From Bacteroidales bacterium (GTDB lineage Bacteria > Bacteroidota > Bacteroidia > Bacteroidales > F082): a stretch of DNA of 52,073 bases. Position 1 is the first letter of the stretch, and each line of letters begins with the position of its first letter. This document shows, piece by piece, positions 9,660 to 18,699 of the stretch. The stretch lies in assembly GCA_016282015.1 (NCBI GenBank), contig JAEEJS010000039.1:1-52073 (forward strand). Reading direction: 5' to 3'. The notes under the pieces were generated by a model. The model made no database searches and was not told where the DNA came from. It was given only the letters and a program-made list of their open reading frames with translations. The translations under genes were made by a program, and so were the position numbers.

Positions 9660-9690
9660 CTTGACAAAAAGAAAAAGTTTCGTAGTTTTG
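9660..9690 (+). promoter_or_regulatory. Candidate promoter 1 (CTTG-N19-TAGTTTTG)
   Basis: CTTG at 9660-9663 (consensus TTTG), exactly 19 bases, then TAGTTTTG at 9683-9690 followed by C. This is the best full-length match in the window to the Bacteroidota -33/-7 pattern. It would start transcription near 9695, giving a leader of about 240 bases for the surface protein gene. Confidence 0.6.
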
Positions 9691-9829
9691 CAAGCAGAGA
9701 ATTTGACAAAATTTTGAAATCTTTAAATCGAACAAAATGGATGACAATCACTTTGTAAATACTGTTGTCAGTGTTAATGACAAATTTAAGAAATTGACGG
9801 TTTTTGTGCTTTTCTTAGAAATCTTTGTG

Positions 9830-9837
9830 TATATTTG
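9830..9837 (+). promoter_or_regulatory. Candidate promoter 2 (-7 box TATATTTG)
   Basis: TATATTTG followed by C matches the -7 consensus. A TTTG lies 23 bases upstream (9803-9806), further than the usual 19-20. It would give a leader of about 90 bases for the gene at 9933. Either or both candidates may be used. Confidence 0.5.
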
Positions 9838-9932
9838 CGACCTATCATTAAGTAGGTGGCAATAGTTTTGTTGCTGCTAGTTAACCATTGTAAAACAATA
9901 AATTAAATTTTAATAATTAAAAACTTAACACT

Positions 9933-12900
9933 ATGAAAAGAAAATTTACATTACTGATTGCAGCTTTGGCGCTGCTAACTATGATCATCCAGCCTGGTAG
10001 GGCGTGGGGACAGACGAGAGATGTTGTTACCATATATTCTGAAACATTTGGTGATAACGGAAGCTCAAATACCGCTTATGCATCATACAATGGTTATTCC
10101 GCTACGACAGCCATGTTTACAGATGGTCAAGCAGTTAAAACTCATTACTCTGGCGATGGAAAAGTTGGAAAAAATAGCGTAGATCCATCTAATTACGATG
10201 ATGCCAGTGGCCTAAGTGCTGCATGGTATACCGCTAGTTCTGGAACTAACACAAATAATATTCTGATTATTTCAGGTATCAATATTAATGGTTACTCTGA
10301 TCTGTCCCTTTCCTTTGGTATGCTAAAGAAAAATGGCACAAACACCACCAATGTCACTTCTGTAAGTTATAAAATTGACAACAGTGATTATCAATCATTT
10401 TCTTTTACACATCCAACAGATGCAAGCTGGCATTTAATTACTGGTGATTTAAGTGGAACTGGTGAATCACTTACAATCAAATTTGTTACTAATACATCTG
10501 GAGGCTTTACAACTCGTTATGATGATATTAAAGTTACCGGCACAAGTTCAAGCTTAACTCCTTCAATCACCGCTTCTAATGTCCAAATGGGCTGTAACGC
10601 TCAAGGAACCAGCATCCATTATGAAATTGGTAATTATGTAGCAGGTACCATGACAGCCGCAACCGAAGCTACTTGGATAACTAACCTTCAAGCAGATCCT
10701 GATTTTGAGTACCCCAATATGGGTTCCATTGAAGTTACCACTACAATTAACGAATCTGTATCACCTCGCTCAGCAACTGTTACATTGACATATACATACG
10801 GCACAAAGGCAACGGTTACAAAGAATGTAACAGTAACCCAAGCTGGTAATCCAAATGCTCCAGGTTCTCAAAATGATCCATATACAGTTGCTGAAGCTCG
10901 CTCAGCTATTGACGCCGGAATAGGCACACAAGGCGTATATGCAACAGGTATAGTTTATCAAGTTGATAGTTATAATTCTACTTATCACTCAATTACATAT
11001 TGGATTTCAGATGATGGCACATCTACAAATCCTTTGGAAGTATACGGAGGTTTAGGAATTGATGACGAAACAAATCAATTTACTTCTATTAATGATATTC
11101 AAGTTAACGATATAGTGGTGGTGCGTGGTAACTTGACAAAATTTAATTCCACATACGAGTTTGCACAGAACAATAGACTTATATCTTTAGTACGTAATCC
11201 TTATGTCACAGCAACACCTTCACCATTTACAGCTCCTTCGTATTCAGCAGGAACCGCAAACCCTACAACAGCTAATCTTACTGTTACAGGCTCTAACCTT
11301 ACCGCAGACATTACTGCTACATTAAACGACAACAGCAATTTCCAAATCAAAGACGGTGAAAACTGGGTTAGCACAATTACATTGACACAATCGCAAGGAA
11401 GCGTAAACGGCACCATCGCCATCAGACTTAAACCAGGTTTAGCCGTAGGCTCATACAATGGCACAATCACTTTAAGCACAACAGGCACTGACAATGTCGT
11501 TGTAAATCTGAACGGATCTGTTTCCAGTGCAATGTACGATATCGTTGTGACTCAACCTGTAACTGGTGGTACGATTGCAGCAGATAAGGAAACAGCTTCA
11601 GAAGGCGAAACCGTCACACTTACAGCCACACCTAATGCCGGTTATGATTTCGGCTCGTGGTCGGTATTGAAGGACGACATGGTAACACCAATTGCTGTAG
11701 AAAACAATCAATTTACCATGCCAGATTGCGATGTTCTGGTTACAGCGACATTCACAGCAAAACCGACTTACGCAGTAACATGTGTTGCTACTCCAGATAA
11801 CACAGGCTTGCTGGAGTCGACTCCTACATCAGCATACCAAGGACAGACTGTAACATTGGAATACACCGCAGAAACAGGTTATACCTTCTCATCAATTGTC
11901 ATTACTAAGACTTCAGACGGTTCAGCTACAGGCATTACCCCTGCCGTTAGCGGTGATGACTTCATCTTTACAATGCCATCATACCCTGTTACAGTAACAG
12001 CTACATTCCTTACTAATACGTACGAAGGGACATTTGCACTATATTCAGGTGACCTTATTGAAGGTGATTACATCCTGGTCTATGATGGTAAAGCCCTAAA
12101 AAACACGGTAAATAACAGCAGGTTTGGAATTCAGAGTGTTACGCCGTCTAACTATACGATTTCTGATCCGCTAAGAAGCATCGTATGGCATATTGCCCCA
12201 AGTGAAACTGATGGATATTGGACAATATACAATGCAATAGCAGGTTTATATGCCAATGGAACTCAAAACAGCACAAATGTTAGCCTAGGTGATGATCCGA
12301 CTGCTACTACTGCCATTTGGGCCGTTTCTGGAACCTACGATTTCAGATGTAAAGCTAATGAGGGTCAAAGTACAGCAAGATATCTCCGCTATCATGGGAG
12401 CAACCAAGTGTTTGGTAATTATGCACCAAGTAATGGTGGCGCTCTCACCTTGTATAAATATACGGTTCTTACAGAGCGAACCATTACATTCAACGGCAAT
12501 GGTGGAACATACAATGACGAAACTACTTATACCCAAACAGTATATGACGGAATTGCAGCCAATCTCATTGCTAATAAGTTCTCCAAAGCCAACTCTGAAT
12601 TCGCAGGATGGGCACAAACAGCAGATGGTGATATTATTTATGCAGACCAGGCTGAAGTCACTATCAATGCTGATTTAGGGCTGTACGCAAAATGGTCCAC
12701 TTTTTATAATATAACAGTTGACAATAGCATTGAAGGTGGTTCTGTGTCAATTGATGGCAGCATTACTTCTGCTGTTGAAGGAACAGAAATTACGTTGTCT
12801 TATTCACCGACAGCAGGTCATGCTTTCAGCGCGTGGAATGTATACAAAACTGGCGACCCTGCAACAACTTTAACTGTTACAGACAATAAATTCAGCATGC

Positions 12901-14774
12901 CTGCATACGATGTAACTGTTTCAGCATCATTTGTTGAAGCAACAACCTATTCTTTGATTACAGATGCAAGTCAGATTGTTTCAGGTAAACATTATTTGAT
13001 AGTTGGATACAAAAACACAACTGCATATGCCATGGGATATGACAAGGGTAATAACAGGTCTGCTGTTGAGGTAAATATAAACAACAATATTATTCTGGAG
13101 ACTGCAGGCGTTTATGAATTTGTCATCAATAATTCTGATGTGAATTGGATAATATACGATAAAAACACACAGAATTTAAATGCTAACAATACATATGGAT
13201 TCTTATATGCTGCTGGTGGATCAGGCAGTAATTATTTGAAAACACGAGCAACTAATAATGATAATAAAGGCATTTGGACCATATCTATCGCTGATCAGAC
13301 AAATGTTGCGACAGTAACAGCTCTATCAACAGGACGCAATAATATGCGTTTTAATGATGGCAATTCACCTCTGTTTGCTTGTTATGCAAGTCCAACAGAT
13401 CAGTCAGACATCTACCTCTTTGTTAAAGACAACGATAATGACTTTGAATTTTATGGCGATGTCACCTATACAGAAACATCAATTCCAGCTGGTGAAACAC
13501 TTACAGTCACTGCAGGTTCTGTGATGACAATCACAAACAATAGTTTTGCGAATAATGATTCGGATAATTTAATTATCGAAGAGGGCGGTCAGTTGGTGGT
13601 GCCTACCGATGCGAATGTGCAGGCTACAGTGAAGAAGGCGGTGGGTCACGCTGCTAAGTCGACAGGCGACTGGTACACCATTTCTTCGCCGGTTAAAAAT
13701 GTTGATCCGGCATCGGTGACCAACCTTATCCAGGCTACACCGGCCAACTACGACTTCTACTATTATAACGAGCCTTCAGGCGAGTGGTTTAACCACAAAG
13801 CTGCGGGTCACAATGTTGGCACTATGACTAACGGTCGCGGTTATCTCTATTGGAATGCAGATGGCGATGAGCTGGCCTTCGCTGGCGAACTTAACACAGG
13901 CAGTGTAGAGGTGGCTGTTACAGCTGGTGGCAGCGGTGACCTTAAAGGTATCAACCTCATCGGTAACCCATACTCACACAATATTTATAAAGGTGCAGGT
14001 ACAGCTATTCCTAACACTGGCGGCGCTTTGGCAACCGGTTTCTACATGTTGTCGAACAGCGACAGTTGGGTTGCTTGCACCGACAATACTACAGCCATCA
14101 AACCTGCTCAGGGTATTTTGGTGAAAGCCACAGAAGCTGGCACCGTCACAATGACTAACACCACTGCTGCCGGAACATCAAAGGCTGGCAACGACAATAT
14201 CCGCTTCACGGTTGCCAACAACCAGTATGAGGATGTTGCCTACGCCATGTTCAATAATGAGATAGGCTTGAACAAGATCAACCACCGCAACCCTGAGGTT
14301 CCGATGCTCTACATCCCTCAGGACGGCACCAACTACGCTATTGCAACTATGAGCGACGATGTTGAGATGTTCACTCTAAGCTTCAAGACTGTTACAACAA
14401 GCAAGTACACCTTGAGAGTGAAGCTTGACGGCAAATACGATTACCTCCACATAGTCGACCGCCTCACCGGTGAGGACATCGACATGCTGGCCGAAGGGGA
14501 GTACTCGTTCATGGGTACTCCTAAGGACCTGGTGGACCGCTTCATAGTGAAACTCAAATACGACGCCAACATCAACGATGTCAACGATATCTTTGCATAC
14601 CAGAGCGGCAGCGACGTCATCGTCAACGGCGAAGGCGAACTGCAAATCTTCGACTTGATGGGACGCAAGGTGATGACACAGGTTGTCAACGGCGTGCAGA
14701 CCGTTAACGTTCCGGCACAAGGCGTTTACATCTTCAGATTGAACGGCAAAGTGCAGAAGATTGTCGTCAGATAG
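9933..14774 (+). CDS. Giant T9SS-exported multidomain surface protein
   Basis: 1613 residues, function unknown but clearly secreted. A signal peptide (residues 1-26, LLIAALALLTMIIQ core) leads into a series of beta-rich modules. These are a jelly-roll-like region (about 30-205), a BACON-like domain (about 208-305), an OB-fold-like domain (about 308-428) and an Ig-like domain (about 428-533). Then come divergent InlB-type repeats (about 533-605, 610-690, 925-1005), one Listeria-Bacteroides repeat (about 848-925) and two lectin-like blocks (about 695-845, 1008-1170). The final about 70 residues (LQIFDLMGRKVMTQVV, then GVYIFRLNGKVQKIVVR) are a type A T9SS sorting domain, so PorU/PorV should anchor it to the surface. 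Residues 1-1205 are visibly more AT-rich at DNA level than the C-terminal 400. Domain names rest on pattern recognition. A role in binding host or polysaccharide ligands is a guess. Confidence 0.85.
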   Translation: MKRKFTLLIAALALLTMIIQPGRAWGQTRDVVTIYSETFGDNGSSNTAYASYNGYSATTAMFTDGQAVKTHYSGDGKVGKNSVDPSNYDDASGLSAAWYTASSGTNTNNILIISGININGYSDLSLSFGMLKKNGTNTTNVTSVSYKIDNSDYQSFSFTHPTDASWHLITGDLSGTGESLTIKFVTNTSGGFTTRYDDIKVTGTSSSLTPSITASNVQMGCNAQGTSIHYEIGNYVAGTMTAATEATWITNLQADPDFEYPNMGSIEVTTTINESVSPRSATVTLTYTYGTKATVTKNVTVTQAGNPNAPGSQNDPYTVAEARSAIDAGIGTQGVYATGIVYQVDSYNSTYHSITYWISDDGTSTNPLEVYGGLGIDDETNQFTSINDIQVNDIVVVRGNLTKFNSTYEFAQNNRLISLVRNPYVTATPSPFTAPSYSAGTANPTTANLTVTGSNLTADITATLNDNSNFQIKDGENWVSTITLTQSQGSVNGTIAIRLKPGLAVGSYNGTITLSTTGTDNVVVNLNGSVSSAMYDIVVTQPVTGGTIAADKETASEGETVTLTATPNAGYDFGSWSVLKDDMVTPIAVENNQFTMPDCDVLVTATFTAKPTYAVTCVATPDNTGLLESTPTSAYQGQTVTLEYTAETGYTFSSIVITKTSDGSATGITPAVSGDDFIFTMPSYPVTVTATFLTNTYEGTFALYSGDLIEGDYILVYDGKALKNTVNNSRFGIQSVTPSNYTISDPLRSIVWHIAPSETDGYWTIYNAIAGLYANGTQNSTNVSLGDDPTATTAIWAVSGTYDFRCKANEGQSTARYLRYHGSNQVFGNYAPSNGGALTLYKYTVLTERTITFNGNGGTYNDETTYTQTVYDGIAANLIANKFSKANSEFAGWAQTADGDIIYADQAEVTINADLGLYAKWSTFYNITVDNSIEGGSVSIDGSITSAVEGTEITLSYSPTAGHAFSAWNVYKTGDPATTLTVTDNKFSMPAYDVTVSASFVEATTYSLITDASQIVSGKHYLIVGYKNTTAYAMGYDKGNNRSAVEVNINNNIILETAGVYEFVINNSDVNWIIYDKNTQNLNANNTYGFLYAAGGSGSNYLKTRATNNDNKGIWTISIADQTNVATVTALSTGRNNMRFNDGNSPLFACYASPTDQSDIYLFVKDNDNDFEFYGDVTYTETSIPAGETLTVTAGSVMTITNNSFANNDSDNLIIEEGGQLVVPTDANVQATVKKAVGHAAKSTGDWYTISSPVKNVDPASVTNLIQATPANYDFYYYNEPSGEWFNHKAAGHNVGTMTNGRGYLYWNADGDELAFAGELNTGSVEVAVTAGGSGDLKGINLIGNPYSHNIYKGAGTAIPNTGGALATGFYMLSNSDSWVACTDNTTAIKPAQGILVKATEAGTVTMTNTTAAGTSKAGNDNIRFTVANNQYEDVAYAMFNNEIGLNKINHRNPEVPMLYIPQDGTNYAIATMSDDVEMFTLSFKTVTTSKYTLRVKLDGKYDYLHIVDRLTGEDIDMLAEGEYSFMGTPKDLVDRFIVKLKYDANINDVNDIFAYQSGSDVIVNGEGELQIFDLMGRKVMTQVVNGVQTVNVPAQGVYIFRLNGKVQKIVVR

Positions 14775-14820
14775 TTGAGAGTGTTTAAATTTAATTATTG
14801 AATCTTTAAATTGATATAAT

Positions 14821-15072
14821 ATGAAAAAGATAATATTAGCAATAGCATTAGTTATGACGTTGAGTTTTGGAGCCAGCGCCCAGGCCGACGGCTTTGTCAC
14901 CGATTGGACTACCAACGATTTGTTCCGTGACGGCGGATTCAGCGCTCTGCCAGGGATTACGTTCGATCACGGCTTGAGTGTTGACCAGCCGGCTCCGCTT
15001 GGCAGCGGCCTGCTTCTGCTCACGGCACTTGGCGCAGGCTATGCCGTAGCACGTCGCAAAAAAGATAAATAG
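14821..15072 (+). CDS. Small exported protein with PLGSGLL C-terminal sorting-like motif
   Basis: 83 residues, not a known enzyme. It has a clear signal peptide (residues 1-21, ending ASAQA), about 35 polar residues, then PLGSGLLLLTALGAGYAV and RRKKDK. This is a tripartite C-terminal signal: short motif, hydrophobic helix, basic end. It resembles the PID-CTERM type signals of Bacteroidota, where the motif is usually P-I-D-G-G-L. It lies 46 bases after the T9SS cargo gene with no terminator between, so they are probably co-transcribed. A second protein with the same ending is encoded at 15324. Function unknown. Confidence 0.75.
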   Translation: MKKIILAIALVMTLSFGASAQADGFVTDWTTNDLFRDGGFSALPGITFDHGLSVDQPAPLGSGLLLLTALGAGYAVARRKKDK

Positions 15073-15101
15073 TATATAGTTTTTTATAGAAACTTTAGAC
15101 G

Positions 15102-15140
15102 AAAAAAGTGAAGATGCCATGCGGTGTCTTCACTTTTTTT
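15102..15140 (+). terminator. Rho-independent terminator after the small exported protein
   Basis: Long A/T-flanked hairpin: AAAAAAGTGAAGA (15102-15114) pairs with TCTTCACTTTTTT (15127-15139), with a 12-base loop region. The T run serves the forward strand. It ends the cargo-small protein unit. Confidence 0.9.
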
Positions 15141-15222
15141 ACGCTATCCCCAGTAAAACCTAACCATTTGAGTAACAGTGAATTTTTCGTAAAATTTTTG
15201 TAAAACCAATTGAATAAAATTG

Positions 15223-15230
15223 TAATTTTG
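15223..15230 (+). promoter_or_regulatory. Promoter (-7 box TAATTTTG) for the second small exported protein
   Basis: TAATTTTG followed by C, with TTTG at 15197-15200 (22 bases upstream, slightly long). It follows the terminator at 15102-15140 and precedes the ATG at 15324, leaving a leader of about 85-90 bases. Consensus match only. Confidence 0.55.
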
Positions 15231-15323
15231 CACCCGTTTTTGAAAAACAAGAAAAACTTAATCCTACTATCTAGCCCTGAGCCTTTTTTGTTTTTCTTAA
15301 TAATTTAAAATATTATATAAGAA

Positions 15324-15590
15324 ATGAAAAAGCTAATTGAAAAGCCAAGAGCTTTCGTTGTATTTTTGGTAATGGCGCTCATGCTGCTGTTACCGACAAA
15401 ATCAAACGCCCAAAGCCAAACCGATGAATTCTTTTACGCTGTTGACAGCTATACTGACCGCACTACGTGGGAGTATTGGGTGATCAACCAGCAGTTCGGA
15501 CAGAACAACGACACCCCTCTGGGAACGGGATTGTTAATAATGACAGTGGCATGCGCCGGCTATGCTGTCCTAAAAAAGAGGGAGGCCTGA
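15324..15590 (+). CDS. Small exported protein with PLGTGLL C-terminal sorting-like motif
   Basis: 88 residues. N-terminal signal peptide (about 1-30, VVFLVMALMLLLPTKSNAQ), a short acidic and aromatic middle, then NDTPLGTGLLIMTVACAGYAVLKKREA. The C-terminal motif, helix and basic end line up with those of the gene at 14821 (PLGSGLLLLTALGAGYAVARRKK), while the middles do not match. Two small proteins sharing only signal peptide and C-terminal signal suggests a dedicated sorting or processing system. It is followed by the lipoprotein gene with only 2 bases between stop and start. Function unknown. Confidence 0.75.
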   Translation: MKKLIEKPRAFVVFLVMALMLLLPTKSNAQSQTDEFFYAVDSYTDRTTWEYWVINQQFGQNNDTPLGTGLLIMTVACAGYAVLKKREA

Positions 15591-15592
15591 CA

Positions 15593-17146
15593 ATGAAAAT
15601 AATCAGCATTATCTTTATGGTCCTGTCAATGATGATTGGCATGACGCAATGCAAGAAAAACATACAGTGTTTGCCTGACAGACAGGTGTACCATATCAAC
15701 ATCGACGTAAACCGAGCCTCAAAGGTGGATGTCAATACAGTCAACGGTATGGTGAACTTTGAGGAGAACGACTGCCTTTACGTGGTGAGCGGAGGTGTGT
15801 ATGTGGGCACGCTGAAACATGACGGTACCAGTTTTGCGGGCGATATTACCGGTCCGGTGATGGACAGCCCTTTGTACTTTTATTTCCTTGGAACTGAACC
15901 GCAAAAATATCTGAAAGCGGGTGAGACCACCTCATGCACAGTGTCCATAGAAAACCAGACGAGCAGCCTGCCCGTGGTGTCCTGCGGCATATCAAACCGT
16001 GAGTTTACAGGCGAGGGCAGCTATTCGACCTTCCTTTACAACAAATGTGCTCTGGTGAAGTTCAACGTGACATCCGACATGTCGTCCGAAGCAGTCTGCA
16101 TAGGCCGTATGAACAACTATGCAACCATAGATTTCTCCACCAAACAGTTCGACTACAGCCAGAAGGACGGCGGAGTCATTAAGCTTTCGTCTGGCTCGGG
16201 CGAGAAGTGGGCTATAGTTTTCCCTAACGAGGAAGCTTTGGAAGCCAGTTCGCTGGGTGCTGCGTTTACAGCAGACTACAGCTATCAGGGTGAATGCCCG
16301 GCTATCAGGCCCATACATGCCAACGATTTTATGGACGACGGTTATGACATTACCATAGCCACTCCGAGCGTTTCGGACGGTATGTTTACAATGGATACAG
16401 GCAAACGTGTGATTTTCGCCAAGGGCAACCTGCAGTATATCGGCAGCGCCGCTGAGCCTTATTGGACCTTTGCCGCCGAGCAGTACGATTTGATGGAAAA
16501 CACTGATGAGCAGACTGGTGGAGCGGCCAATGTGGACCGTGACCGTTTCGGCTGGGGCACAGGTGACTATCCGAACAATGTGTCGGCGTGCAACAACGAT
16601 TATACCGTATATGCCGAATGGGGCAAGCATTTCGAGCCGGTTGACGGACACGAATGGCATGCACCCAAATGTGTGGAGTGGGAGTATGTGATGTTTACCC
16701 GCAGCGCCAGTAAGCTGAACGATGTGTATAACGCCCGCTTCGCAAGGGCTCAGATTGTCAAAGACAATGGCGACAAGGTGAACGGCATAATTTTGTTCCC
16801 CGATGTTTATGAACACCCTGACGGTGTGGCACTTCCCACAAAATCCAGCATCAACTATACAAACAACAACCACAACGCCTCATACACAGACAACAGCTAC
16901 ACTGTGGCTGAGTGGGATTTGCTTGAGGAGGCAGGCTGCGTGTTTTTGCCAGCCGGCGGCCAGCGCATAAACAAGTCGGGAGCCGTTGGTTTCTACGATG
17001 TTAACATTGAAGGCCATTATTGGTCACAATGCGATTTGGGCGACCTTGAGCACGCCTGCAACATCTACTATACCGACTACCGTCCATATATTTATGATAA
17101 AAACGATAAGTATAAAGGATTCTCGGTCCGTCTAGTTCACGAGTAA
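15593..17146 (+). CDS. Probable surface lipoprotein with C-terminal FISUMP-like domain
   Basis: 517 residues from the ATG at 15593. An earlier in-frame start at 15467 would overlap the preceding gene and hide the export signal. The N-terminus is hydrophobic and ends at Cys20 (IGMTQC), a non-ideal lipobox. Residues about 30-260 are fimbrillin-like in feel (weak). From about 262 the sequence GKRVIFAKGNLQY, WTFAAEQYD and DRFGWGTGDY marks a domain common in Bacteroidales surface proteins and related to FISUMP/formylglycine-enzyme folds, ending GFSVRLVHE. A GGAGG (15580-15585 region) sits before the ATG, an unusually strong Shine-Dalgarno for this genome, and the 2-base gap implies coupling to the small protein. 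Exact role unknown. Confidence 0.75.
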   Translation: MKIISIIFMVLSMMIGMTQCKKNIQCLPDRQVYHINIDVNRASKVDVNTVNGMVNFEENDCLYVVSGGVYVGTLKHDGTSFAGDITGPVMDSPLYFYFLGTEPQKYLKAGETTSCTVSIENQTSSLPVVSCGISNREFTGEGSYSTFLYNKCALVKFNVTSDMSSEAVCIGRMNNYATIDFSTKQFDYSQKDGGVIKLSSGSGEKWAIVFPNEEALEASSLGAAFTADYSYQGECPAIRPIHANDFMDDGYDITIATPSVSDGMFTMDTGKRVIFAKGNLQYIGSAAEPYWTFAAEQYDLMENTDEQTGGAANVDRDRFGWGTGDYPNNVSACNNDYTVYAEWGKHFEPVDGHEWHAPKCVEWEYVMFTRSASKLNDVYNARFARAQIVKDNGDKVNGIILFPDVYEHPDGVALPTKSSINYTNNNHNASYTDNSYTVAEWDLLEEAGCVFLPAGGQRINKSGAVGFYDVNIEGHYWSQCDLGDLEHACNIYYTDYRPYIYDKNDKYKGFSVRLVHE

Positions 17147-17172
17147 GAAAAATTAGTTATTATTATGTTTAT

Positions 17173-17204
17173 AAGATAAGGGCGGAGGTCCTTATCTTTT
17201 TTTT
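17173..17204 (+). terminator. Rho-independent terminator after the lipoprotein gene
   Basis: AAGATAAGG (17173-17181) pairs with CCTTATCTT (17190-17198) around an 8-base loop, followed by a T tract to 17204. It separates the surface island from eno. Confidence 0.9.
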
Positions 17205-17237
17205 ATTAATATGAGGTATTATTTTAGAAAAATATTG

Positions 17238-17245
17238 TATTTTTG
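17238..17245 (+). promoter_or_regulatory. Promoter (-7 box TATTTTTG) for eno
   Basis: TATTTTTG lies 35 bases before the eno ATG and after the upstream terminator. No good -33 TTTG is visible at the expected distance, so the call rests on the -7 box and position. Confidence 0.5.
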
Positions 17246-17268
17246 TAACTTGAATAAAAAGGTTTTAA

Positions 17269-18570
<1,302 letters not shown>

Positions 18571-18576
18571 GCTTTT

Positions 18577-18655
18577 GTCATTTCGACCGAAGCGTAAGCG
18601 TAGCGGAGACCTGAGCGAAGCGAAAGCATTCACCGCAGGTGAATAAATCTCCTAC
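18577..18655. repeat. Dispersed-type intergenic repeat (GTCATTTCGACCGAAGCG...)
   Basis: The stretch starts GTCATTTCGACCGAAGCG, continues with AGCG-rich units (GTAAGCGTAGCGGAG, GAGCGAAGCGAAAG), includes a small palindrome TTCACC-GCA-GGTGAA and ends AATCTCCTACA. Sequences beginning GTCATTTCGACCGAAG and ending AATCTC recur between genes in many Bacteroidota genomes. I recognise the type from memory; only one copy is in this window. Mobility and function are unknown. Confidence 0.55.
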
Positions 18656-18662
18656 AATTTAA

Positions 18663-18699
18663 GTAGAGACGTCATAATTTGGCGTCTCTACATTTTTTT
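18663..18699 (+). terminator. Rho-independent terminator after eno
   Basis: GTAGAGACG (18663-18671) pairs with CGTCTCTAC (18683-18691), followed by a T run to 18699. The T run overlaps the stop codon of the convergent helicase gene. The stem and part of the loop match the rplQ terminator (GAGACGTCAT...GGCGTCTC). Confidence 0.88.

Larger units (their letters stand above)
9624..9932 (+). other. AT-rich intergenic region with two candidate promoters
   Basis: About 310 bases between the rplQ terminator and the large surface protein. It holds two matches to the Bacteroidota promoter pattern and no convincing gene. A 42-codon ATG frame at 9737-9865 runs across the second promoter and is probably chance. 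From 9850 to 9932 the sequence is an AT-rich leader ending in AACACT before the ATG. Confidence 0.6.

Noticed and set aside
9737..9865. 42-codon frame upstream of the T9SS cargo
   Set aside because: It runs across a promoter box and has no similarity I recognise; probably chance.
15467..15592. 42-residue N-terminal extension of the lipoprotein
   Set aside because: It overlaps the small exported protein gene and would bury the signal peptide.
15992..16873. 293-codon open frame antisense to the lipoprotein gene
   Set aside because: No motif, promoter or conserved feature; a shadow of the lipoprotein gene.
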